Shown here: positions 5,710 to 11,459 of the stretch, piece after piece
How positions within the stretch are numbered: the stretch's first letter is position 1
How the letters are laid out: every line of letters starts with the position of its first letter
Assembly (NCBI GenBank): GCA_031274985.1
Contig: JAISPK010000154.1
Coordinates: 1 to 11,459, forward strand
Direction: 5' to 3'
DNA length: 11,459 nt
From: Coriobacteriales bacterium
Lineage (GTDB): Bacteria; Actinomycetota; Coriobacteriia; Coriobacteriales; UBA8131
The notes under the pieces: model-generated
Seen by the model: the letters and a program-made list of their open reading frames with translations, nothing else
Database searches by the model: none
What the model was told of the DNA's origin: nothing
Position numbers and translations under genes: made by a program

Positions 5710-8184
5710 TTAGCTGCCACCATTCACTGAACAGAGGGAATCGATCATCTGCTTGATAAGTCTGATGTCGAGAGGCTTTGCCAGGTGCTCATCCATCCCT
5801 GCTTCAAACGCCTTGTCTATATCCTCGCTTACCAGATTTGCAGTCAGCGCAATTATCTTGATTGTTTTTGCGTCCGGCCTCTCGAGTGCCCGGATCTCCC
5901 TCGTTGCCTCAAAGCCGTCCATATTAGGCATTTGAAGATCCATGAAGATGAGGTCAAAGTGCGCATGCGGAGAATCCTTAAAGAGCCGCACTGCTTCAAA
6001 ACCATCGGCAGCGTCGACTATCTGGATGTTCGTTTCAACGAGGAGCTCTTTGATTATGGTGCGGTTTACCTCGATGTCGTCAACCACCAGCGCTCGCAGG
6101 AAAGAAAAATCGTAAGCGCTTGGCCCCTCGCCTGCCACGGTAGTATCGATGAAGTCTTCTTTATGGTAGATAGATTCTGAGGCAACCCGGAGCCTCACCG
6201 TAAAGAAGAACATGCTGCCCTTGCCCAGCTCACTCACCACCCAGAGCTTTCCGCCCATCATCTCTACAATACTCTTAGAGATAGAGAGCCCCAGGCCGGT
6301 GCCTCCAAAACGCTTTGCTGTGCTGAGTTCGGCCTGCTCAAAGGGGTTGAACATGCGCTTGATTTGCTCCTCGTTCATGCCAATGCCGTTGTCTTCTACC
6401 GAAAAGCTATAGAGCGACCAGTCGTCCTCGGGGGTCTCGGTGACCCGCACCTTGATCTTGCATCTTCCCGGTGCAAACTTGATGGCGTTGCCAATCAAAT
6501 TGATCAGCACCTGGTTGAGGCGGAGCTTGTCTGCGCACACCCAATCTCTCTCGATGACCAGCTCATAGTCGATGTCGATCTTGCGCTCGGTGTCTTTGAG
6601 GAGCATCATCTTGATGGTTTGCGTGATGGTCTCAGAGAGGTTGAATATCTCTTCGCACAACTCCTGCTTTCCGGCCTCGATCTTGCTCATGTCTAGAATG
6701 TCGTTGATAACGCCCAGCAAATGCTCTGACGAACTCTCAATGCTGCCAAGGTACTCGCTGGTTTTTTTTGCGTCCGGATTCTTGCGCGCCAGCTGCGTCA
6801 TACCGATGATGGCATTCATCGGAGTTCTGATCTCATGACTCATGTTAGAGAGGAATTTTGATTTTGCGAGGTTTGCGTTTTCTGCATCTTTTCTGGCCTT
6901 GGTGACCTCCGTCACGTCAATTAAGGTCATCATCATGCAGGTAGCGCTCTTGCCTTCCGCGCCGGCACCATGTACGCGCCTGAAGGCCAGGTCGTACACC
7001 AGCGCCTCGCCCTCTTGTTGGGAGTAGGTCACGGTGTTCTTGTAGGTTGGTATCTCTTCTTCATCTGAGAGCAGGAGGGTGACTTGCTCGGGCAAGGGTT
7101 CTTCGGTGCCCTCGGCAAACAAGTGCTTGAGCAAGCTCTCGTCGCTGGCAGAAAACCCGCACTGCCTGAGCATGGCATACAGCGCTTCATTGCCGTACAC
7201 AAAACTGCCGGAGAGATCAAAGAATGCAATGGCTACCGGAATCTCATCGAGATGGCGGCAATACGCCTCCAGAGTGAGGTTAAGCCCTTCGAGGATCTTG
7301 CGGTAATCGCCCTTGTATCCCGAGGTATCTATCTGTGCATCGAGTTGCCCTGCGCCGGCAGCCACGATAATCTGGTAGTTGTCGGCTATGAGGTTTTCGA
7401 TGCTCTGCGCCATGGTCACCAGCGCGTCGGCGATATGCCCCATCTCATCATGGGGGACCCCCTCGGTGTCAAACAGAACATTGCCATTGGCCAGATCATC
7501 GGCAGAGCTGATGATCTTCTTTACCGAACCGGTTATCGAACGAATGACAAATACCCCCATAAAGGTCACAAAGAGCAGGATGAGAACGACGATGGCAAAC
7601 GTAAGGGCAGTGGATGACTCAAAGCTTTCCTGGGCAGAGATCCGCCTTTCGGATACCTGCTCCCTCTTCATGAATACCAGCTCTTCGATGAGCTCGTTGA
7701 TGTCGTCTCCTTTGGGGATAACCTGATTATTAAGCTGCACAAGAGCGGCTTCATATTGCCCGTTAACAGACAGGTTTCCGACGTTTTCCACCTCGTTGGA
7801 CCAGTTGGAGACCGTAACGCTCAGCCGGGACACCAGCTGGGCTTCGTACGAGTCCTTGAGACCCGTATCGTTGAGGATGTCCGTATAGTCGTTGATGCTG
7901 GCACGCAGGTCTTCTTGATGCTCCCGGATCTTTTCAAATTGCATCTCGGGGGTCTCTGCGCTCTCATCAAGGATGATATCGCCAACCAGGATGCGTATCT
8001 GGCCGGTGTCGGCGGCAATCCTCTCCAGATAGGTCATGGGTCGCACCACGTTATAGTCGCTGTAGATGATGCTGTCGTTCATTCGGGAAACGTTAAAAAA
8101 TCCAAGCACGCCAATGGTGAGGATAGCGATGCCCGACAGAACGAAAACGGCGATAAGCTTTGTTTTGATCTTGACGTTTCTCAA
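5710..8184 (-). CDS. Membrane-bound hybrid sensor histidine kinase (HAMP-PAS-HisKA-HATPase-receiver)
   Basis: It senses an extracytoplasmic signal and relays phosphate from His to Asp in the same chain. Counting from the TTG at 8184 (824 residues), it has transmembrane helix 1 at about 9-30, a helical extracytoplasmic domain of about 160 residues resembling the four-helix MCP type, transmembrane helix 2 at about 194-214, HAMP about 215-265, a second linker helix pair, and PAS about 313-425. HisKA has SHEIRTP with His450. HATPase has the N box (Asn566), DNGIG (598-602), FNPFEQ (612-617) and GGTGLGL (627-633). The receiver has Asp702/Asp703, phosphoacceptor Asp749, Thr781 and Lys803. All catalytic residues seem intact. 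There is no Hpt domain and no DNA-binding regulator nearby, so the output is unknown. TTG 8184 is preferred over TTG 8229 because AAGGAG sits nine bases before it. A solute-binding lipoprotein follows. Confidence 0.95.
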   Translation of the reverse strand: MRNVKIKTKLIAVFVLSGIAILTIGVLGFFNVSRMNDSIIYSDYNVVRPMTYLERIAADTGQIRILVGDIILDESAETPEMQFEKIREHQEDLRASINDYTDILNDTGLKDSYEAQLVSRLSVTVSNWSNEVENVGNLSVNGQYEAALVQLNNQVIPKGDDINELIEELVFMKREQVSERRISAQESFESSTALTFAIVVLILLFVTFMGVFVIRSITGSVKKIISSADDLANGNVLFDTEGVPHDEMGHIADALVTMAQSIENLIADNYQIIVAAGAGQLDAQIDTSGYKGDYRKILEGLNLTLEAYCRHLDEIPVAIAFFDLSGSFVYGNEALYAMLRQCGFSASDESLLKHLFAEGTEEPLPEQVTLLLSDEEEIPTYKNTVTYSQQEGEALVYDLAFRRVHGAGAEGKSATCMMMTLIDVTEVTKARKDAENANLAKSKFLSNMSHEIRTPMNAIIGMTQLARKNPDAKKTSEYLGSIESSSEHLLGVINDILDMSKIEAGKQELCEEIFNLSETITQTIKMMLLKDTERKIDIDYELVIERDWVCADKLRLNQVLINLIGNAIKFAPGRCKIKVRVTETPEDDWSLYSFSVEDNGIGMNEEQIKRMFNPFEQAELSTAKRFGGTGLGLSISKSIVEMMGGKLWVVSELGKGSMFFFTVRLRVASESIYHKEDFIDTTVAGEGPSAYDFSFLRALVVDDIEVNRTIIKELLVETNIQIVDAADGFEAVRLFKDSPHAHFDLIFMDLQMPNMDGFEATREIRALERPDAKTIKIIALTANLVSEDIDKAFEAGMDEHLAKPLDIRLIKQMIDSLCSVNGGS

Positions 8185-8193
8185 ACGCCGGCG

Positions 8194-8199
8194 CTCCTT
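8194..8199 (-). promoter_or_regulatory. Ribosome-binding site deciding the kinase start
   Basis: AAGGAG on the minus strand lies nine bases before the TTG at 8184. The alternative in-frame TTG at 8229 has no purine-rich site and would sit only about nine bases after the predicted transcription start. There is no in-frame ATG before residue 35. Confidence 0.6.
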
Positions 8200-8244
8200 A
8201 ACAGCCGTACTGACACCAACAGACGGCAACCGACAGTCACGGAT

Positions 8245-8250
8245 ATTATA
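8245..8250 (-). promoter_or_regulatory. -10 box for the kinase/binding-protein unit
   Basis: A perfect TATAAT on the minus strand lies in the 27-bp region just after the degV stop codon. The -35 region at the expected distance (CGCATC) is poor, so it may need an activator or be a weak promoter. Transcription from it would give a leader of about 54 bases to the TTG at 8184. Confidence 0.4.
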
Positions 8251-8276
8251 CTCTTGATTAGTGGTTTGATGCGCTC

Positions 8277-9155
8277 TTAGCGCTCTTTGTCGGTGACGAA
8301 AAAGAGGGCGATAGTGCCGGGGCCGACGTGAGCTCCGATGACCGGGTCAAGACAGTTGATAACAAAATCGCTCACGCCGAATCGCTCGCTAAACTGAGCG
8401 GCAACAAACTCGGCGTCCTCAAGGCAGTCGCCATGACTGATGCAGACCAGCTGTTTGCTCTTTGGCTCTGAGGCTCCTTGTGCAAACTTTTCCACCAGCA
8501 TCTGGAGAGATTTTCTGCGACCCCGCACCTTGTCCATGGGAACCAGTCTGCCGATCTCATCGACATGCAGAATCGGTTTGATGTTCAAGAGTGATCCGGC
8601 AACAGCAACGCCCTTTGAGAGGCGGCCGCCGCGCTGCAGATAGCTCAGGTCGTCCACGGTAAACCAGTGGGCAAAGCTCAGCGTGTTGGCGCGCGCCCAT
8701 TCAGCAGTCTCGGCAAGGCTCTTGCCCTCCTCGCGCACTTTGGCCGCCGACAGCACAAAAAGGCCCTGGCCCAACGCTGCGGCCTTGGTGTCAACACATT
8801 CAAGCTTGCAATCGGGATATTCTTCGTCGCGAATACGCTCGATAAAAGAAGAGCAGTGCTCATAGGTACCGCTCAGGGCAGAATCAAAGCCCAGATAAAG
8901 CACGTCGTTGCCGGCCTCAAACTCTTCACGGATTATTGCGTTGACGTCCTCGAACTTCGGCAGGCTGGTGGTGATGACCTTGCCCTCACGCATCATGGTA
9001 TAGAACTGGGTGATGTCGGTGACCGAGCCCTTGAGGTAACTGTAATAGACCTGCTCTTCTACGGTAAACTCCAGCGGTAGTATCTTGAGGTTATGGGCAT
9101 CGATGAGAGATTCGGGCAGATTGCTGGAAGAGTCGGTGAGAATGGTAAACGTCAT
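8277..9155 (-). CDS. degV: DegV family fatty-acid-binding protein (FakB-like)
   Basis: DegV proteins bind a single fatty acid. The FakB members present exogenous fatty acids to the kinase FakA for entry into phospholipid synthesis. The 292-residue length is typical. Family marks in order are ILTDSSSNLP (5-14), the TTSLPK strand (62-67) with the Thr-Ser pair that contacts the carboxylate, SALSGTY (92-98), RGGRLSKG (175-182) and PVIGAHVGPGT (271-281). A good AAGGAG site lies six bases before the ATG. No fakA-like gene is visible here. It stands between divIVA and the kinase with its own promoter candidate, so it may be a single-gene unit. Whether it feeds FakA is inferred from the family. Confidence 0.93.
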   Translation of the reverse strand: MTFTILTDSSSNLPESLIDAHNLKILPLEFTVEEQVYYSYLKGSVTDITQFYTMMREGKVITTSLPKFEDVNAIIREEFEAGNDVLYLGFDSALSGTYEHCSSFIERIRDEEYPDCKLECVDTKAAALGQGLFVLSAAKVREEGKSLAETAEWARANTLSFAHWFTVDDLSYLQRGGRLSKGVAVAGSLLNIKPILHVDEIGRLVPMDKVRGRRKSLQMLVEKFAQGASEPKSKQLVCISHGDCLEDAEFVAAQFSERFGVSDFVINCLDPVIGAHVGPGTIALFFVTDKER

Positions 9156-9202
9156 GAAAAACTCCTTGCATTATTGGGACGGCCGAAGCGGCTGGTTGTC
9201 CC

Positions 9203-9211
9203 ATGATAACA
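9203..9211 (-). promoter_or_regulatory. Extended -10 promoter candidate for degV
   Basis: The minus strand reads TG-T-TATCAT (9211-9203), an extended -10 element with five of six matches in the hexamer. The -35 area (CTGTAA) is weak, as is usual for extended -10 promoters. Transcription would start around 9196, giving a leader of about 40 bases. A GGGAC/GTCCC palindrome (9176-9202) overlaps the start region and could be an operator, but that is speculative. Confidence 0.45.
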
Positions 9212-9231
9212 AATTAGCTGGTTTCTTACAG

Positions 9232-9256
9232 AAAGGTTGAACTTGCTTGAGCCTTT
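9232..9256. terminator. Imperfect stem-loop after divIVA, weak terminator candidate
   Basis: AAAGG (9232-9236) pairs with CCTTT (9252-9256). The stem continues inward with mismatches to GAA/TTG around a short loop. On the minus strand it is followed by CTGTAAG, with only three T in the stem end, so termination after divIVA would be inefficient. It is somewhat better paired on the plus strand, where no gene needs it. Confidence 0.25.
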
Positions 9257-9269
9257 TGCTTGATATCCT

Positions 9270-10067
9270 TTAGTCTATTTCTTCGATGTCTATATCCAGT
9301 TCATCGTCCAGATCAAAGGCGGATTGCATTGTCTGGAAGGGAACCGGTTGAGTTGACTGGGGAGGTGTTGAGGTAACGGCAAAGCCAAAAGACTGAGCAG
9401 GAGCCTCAAAGGTCTCCGTGCCTCCGTCGGATTCGGCGGCAACAAAGGCTGCCTCGGCTTCGTAGGCCTCAAAATCTGCATCGCTGTCCTTGAGGTTTTG
9501 CATAGCATCCGAAACCGTTCTCTTTTCGGCTGCAACATCGGGTCTGGCCTCAACGAGTTTGGGCATGACCTTTTTTGCCTCTGCGGTAAAGCGGCTGAGC
9601 ACCGCCATGTACTCAGAACGAAATGCCTCGGTAGACTCGCGCAGTCTGTCGATCTCATCAATGATGCGCTGCTTTTCTGAGAGGGCGTCACGAACTATAT
9701 CGCGGGCGCGCTTTTCTGCATCGCGGTAGGCGTTTTCGGATTCTATCTTTGCGGCCTCATGAAGATCTTCGGCGCTCTTTTGCGCTGCAATCAAAACCTG
9801 GGCTATCTGGCGCTCACTGGCAATCGCCTGCTGCGAGGCTTGGGAAGACTGCGCCAACTGCGCACTCTGGGCCGCCTGCTGCTCGGCCGCGCGGGCACGG
9901 GATTCGGCTGCCTCGACTCGGGAAGCTGCCTCAACGAGAGCGCTGTTGAAGGCGTCCACCTCTTCGGCAATGCGCTCAAGCAGCAGATCAACTTCTTCCG
10001 GGTCGTAGCCCTCGTCATGGACGATCTTCAGGGATACATTGTCTATATCATGCTTGGTTATTGCCAC
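9270..10067 (-). CDS. divIVA: DivIVA-domain coiled-coil protein (Wag31-like)
   Basis: DivIVA proteins bind curved membrane at poles and septa and recruit growth or division factors. Counted from the GTG at 10067 (265 residues), the N-terminal lipid-binding domain reads MAITKHDIDNVSLKIVHDEGYD with EEVDLLLERIAEEVDAF (24-40), the family's typical pattern. A long Ala/Gln/Glu-rich coiled coil covers about 40-165. After it comes a disordered Pro/Gln region (220-247) and a very acidic end, DLDDELDIDIEEID. GTG 10067 is chosen because AAAGGA lies six bases before it and it gives the family's MAIT start. The in-frame ATG at 10082 has no such site. Position downstream of sepF and yggT is classical. The acidic C-terminal end is a plausible protein-docking tail (inference). 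Confidence 0.9.
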   Translation of the reverse strand: MAITKHDIDNVSLKIVHDEGYDPEEVDLLLERIAEEVDAFNSALVEAASRVEAAESRARAAEQQAAQSAQLAQSSQASQQAIASERQIAQVLIAAQKSAEDLHEAAKIESENAYRDAEKRARDIVRDALSEKQRIIDEIDRLRESTEAFRSEYMAVLSRFTAEAKKVMPKLVEARPDVAAEKRTVSDAMQNLKDSDADFEAYEAEAAFVAAESDGGTETFEAPAQSFGFAVTSTPPQSTQPVPFQTMQSAFDLDDELDIDIEEID

Positions 10068-10073
10068 GACAGT

Positions 10074-10079
10074 TCCTTT
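10074..10079 (-). promoter_or_regulatory. Ribosome-binding site deciding the divIVA start
   Basis: AAAGGA on the minus strand, six bases before the GTG at 10067, overlaps the first codons that would follow the ATG at 10082. This favours the GTG as the true start and a product five residues shorter. Confidence 0.6.
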
Positions 10080-10099
10080 CATTCGGGTTTTACAGGTAA

Positions 10100-10160
10100 G
10101 TATAAAACCGCCTGGTACTTAGAAACACGACTATTTTAAGATTAGTATAATAATAACACT
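10100..10160 (-). promoter_or_regulatory. Possible promoters in the yggT-divIVA gap
   Basis: The 110-bp gap is AT-rich and holds two TATACT hexamers on the minus strand, one near 10145-10150 and one near 10101-10106. Neither has a good -35 hexamer at 16-18 bp. At least one could drive divIVA separately from sepF-proC-yggT, but the support is motif matching only. Confidence 0.3.
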
Positions 10161-10177
10161 CTCTGGCAGAATCTCTC

Positions 10178-10441
10178 TCAGATCAAAAGCCTAAAAATCA
10201 ATCCTGAGACGATCTGGAGAACAATAAGCGCGATGAACGGCGAAAAATCGAGACCGCCCATCGGGGGAATGAACTTACGAAACAGATTGACGTAGGGAGC
10301 AATGACCGTATCCAGCACGCGGTAGACCTCTCGTACCACCTTGCCGCCATTTTTGAACCAGGAGAGAATCACCCACACAAAGATGAGCAGGCAGTAAAAG
10401 TTGACGGCCGAGCTGAGAATCATTATCAGTTGCACACGCAT
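10178..10441 (-). CDS. yggT: YggT family small membrane protein
   Basis: The 87-residue product has two hydrophobic segments, about 6-28 (IMILSSAVNFYCLLIFVWVI) and about 66-87 (FSPFIALIVLQIVSGLIF), joined by a loop with the family pattern VLDTVIAPYVNLFRKFIPPMGGLDFSP. YggT proteins are integral membrane proteins found next to cell-division genes. They have been linked to septum or nucleoid placement, chloroplast division homologues and osmotic stress, but the molecular function is unsettled. Its ATG overlaps the proC stop by one base (TGATG), suggesting translational coupling. Nothing unusual in length or charge is seen. Confidence 0.92.
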   Translation of the reverse strand: MRVQLIMILSSAVNFYCLLIFVWVILSWFKNGGKVVREVYRVLDTVIAPYVNLFRKFIPPMGGLDFSPFIALIVLQIVSGLIFRLLI

Positions 10442-11277
10442 CAGGCAAGTTCCTCGGCTCTCTTGCAGGCTGCCTTAACCGCTTGCTCAACCAGGGAGCC
10501 AAATCCTGCAGAAGCAAAGTATTCCAGGGCCGCTTGCGTGGTGCCGCCGGGGCTGGTCACCGCTTTGCGCAACTCAGCCGGGCCTTCTTCAAAGAGGTGA
10601 AGTTGGCGGGCCGTGCCGACGAGAGTTTGCAGCGCCAACTGCTGAGCCTGCTCTGCGGTGAGGCCGACCTGCGCGCCCGCATGTGCTAATTCTTCAACGA
10701 GCAGTGCAAAGTAAGCCGGGCCCGAGCCGGAGATCGCTGTTGCGGCATTGATCTTGTCCTCGTCAATCAGCAGGGCCTGGCCCATAAGAGAAAACAGCTC
10801 TACCACCAGCTCGCCTTCGGCGATATGCGTACCCTGAGCAACCGACACCACGCTCATGCCGGCAGAGGCCATTAAGGGCGCGTTGGGCATGACCCTGATC
10901 ACCTGGGCACGAGGAAAGATCCGGGCAATCGTCTCGGTGGTAATGCCGGCGGCAATGGAGATGACCCGCTCGGGATCAAAGCTGCCGGTTGCTGCCAGAT
11001 GCTCGGCAACCTGCCTGAAATCCTGCGGCTTAACGGCAAAGAGTGCGGTGTTGACGTGGGTTATCTCCGCTGCGTCGGTGACGCACTCCACGTCATAGGT
11101 CTCACTCAGATAGGAACACCGGCTCTCATAGGGCTCTCCCACCACAATGGTTTTGGGGTCGAGCAGGGTGCCGTGCACCAACCCGGCAAGGATTGCCTCG
11201 CCCATTCTCCCGCCACCGATAAGGGCGATTTTGCCGAGTTTGGTAAAGATCTCTGGTTGTATGGTTGTGTTACTCAT
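10441..11277 (-). CDS. proC: Pyrroline-5-carboxylate reductase
   Basis: ProC catalyses the last step of proline synthesis, reducing 1-pyrroline-5-carboxylate with NAD(P)H in the cytoplasm. The 278-residue length is normal. The Rossmann fold starts with KIALIGGGRMGEAIL (16-30). AVKPQ (81-85), the RVMPNAP segment (128-134), SGSGPAY (183-189) and the signature AVTSPGGTTQAALEYF (239-254) lie in order, so the active site appears complete. AGAGGA lies before the ATG, and the ATG shares four bases with the end of sepF (ATGA). A metabolic gene within a division cluster occurs in other bacteria, where proC adjoins yggS or yggT. Its placement may be for expression level rather than shared function. Confidence 0.97.
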   Translation of the reverse strand: MSNTTIQPEIFTKLGKIALIGGGRMGEAILAGLVHGTLLDPKTIVVGEPYESRCSYLSETYDVECVTDAAEITHVNTALFAVKPQDFRQVAEHLAATGSFDPERVISIAAGITTETIARIFPRAQVIRVMPNAPLMASAGMSVVSVAQGTHIAEGELVVELFSLMGQALLIDEDKINAATAISGSGPAYFALLVEELAHAGAQVGLTAEQAQQLALQTLVGTARQLHLFEEGPAELRKAVTSPGGTTQAALEYFASAGFGSLVEQAVKAACKRAEELA

Positions 11278-11459
11278 AAAATTCCTCTTGATTGTAGTTG
11301 ATCGGTCTCTGCGTCGGTGAGAGGACCGCTGCAGGTCAGGGCATACACACGATCTGCGATACTGTCCACATTGGCCTTTGCCACCGCGGCTGCGCCAAAA
11401 GAAAAGTCCAGGATCCTTTTGGCCAGCTCCGGCCGTGTCTTGGTGAGCACCAACACCAC
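11274..11459 (-). CDS. sepF: SepF cell-division protein, C-terminal 61 residues (gene runs off right edge)
   Basis: Only the 3' end is in the window. No start codon can be assigned because the frame is open to the edge. The visible segment reads VVLVLTKTRPELAKRILDFSFG, then VDSIADRVYALTCSGPLTD. This matches the SepF/YlmF core pattern: a strand, acidic or polar turn, the ARRIIDFLSG-like helix, and a final strand with an I.D+V+.LT motif. SepF anchors FtsZ to the membrane and is the main early tether in actinobacteria. The neighbours proC-yggT-divIVA strongly support this call. It overlaps proC by four bases. Confidence 0.8.
   Translation of the reverse strand: MVLVLTKTRPELAKRILDFSFGAAAVAKANVDSIADRVYALTCSGPLTDAETDQLQSRGIL

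Noticed and set aside
7084..7617. 177-codon open frame on the plus strand within the kinase gene
   Set aside because: It is antisense to well-conserved kinase coding sequence and has no independent support.
8269..8290. Terminator after degV made from the GCGCT/AGCGC repeat around its stop codon
   Set aside because: The stem has only five pairs and lacks a T-run. The repeat is as likely to be chance.
9241..9264. Direct repeat TTGCTTGA (twice) after divIVA as an attachment or operator site
   Set aside because: Two 8-base copies in an intergenic region are not enough evidence, and no integrase or regulator gene is adjacent.

Overview
The window looks like chromosomal DNA of an actinobacterium, most plausibly of the class Coriobacteriia. 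The evidence is a sepF-proC-yggT-divIVA cluster, an infA-rpmJ-rpsM-rpsK-rpsD-rpoA-rplQ block, a ribosomal protein L17 with a long Glu/Ala tail of the kind actinobacteria carry in shorter form, and mid-range base composition. The taxon is an inference from gene content, not a database match. Every gene I can support lies on the minus strand, so transcription runs from high to low coordinates. I see no rRNA, tRNA, CRISPR array, insertion sequence or prophage gene.

From the right end leftwards there are four zones. (1) A division/envelope cluster: the 3' end of sepF, then proC (4-bp ATGA overlap), yggT (1-bp overlap) and divIVA (GTG start after its own intergenic gap). SepF and DivIVA organise the septum or pole, YggT is a small membrane protein, and ProC makes proline. 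(2) degV, a fatty-acid-binding protein of the DegV/FakB family, behind an extended -10 promoter candidate.

(3) A two-gene signalling unit behind a TATAAT box: a membrane-bound hybrid histidine kinase (extracytoplasmic helical sensor, HAMP, PAS, HisKA, HATPase, receiver), then a solute-binding lipoprotein with no ABC permease or ATPase next to it. The likely reading is that the lipoprotein presents a ligand to the kinase. A near-perfect 118-bp palindrome begins in the lipoprotein stop codon and separates this unit from the next.

(4) A translation/transcription operon: infA (TTG start) behind a recognisable sigma-70-type promoter, then rpmJ (37 codons), rpsM, rpsK, rpsD, rpoA and rplQ, ending with the 5' part of a glucose-6-phosphate isomerase gene that runs off the left edge. 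The usual upstream partners secY, adk and map are absent, so this operon starts on its own promoter. A GC-rich symmetrical hairpin precedes rpsD and may be a regulatory or processing site.

The items most worth a second look are the 115-residue acidic tail on L17, the kinase plus orphan binding-protein pair, the 118-bp palindrome, the rpsD leader hairpin, and the TTG start of infA with an overlapping short upstream reading frame. Intergenic stretches are all below 300 bases.
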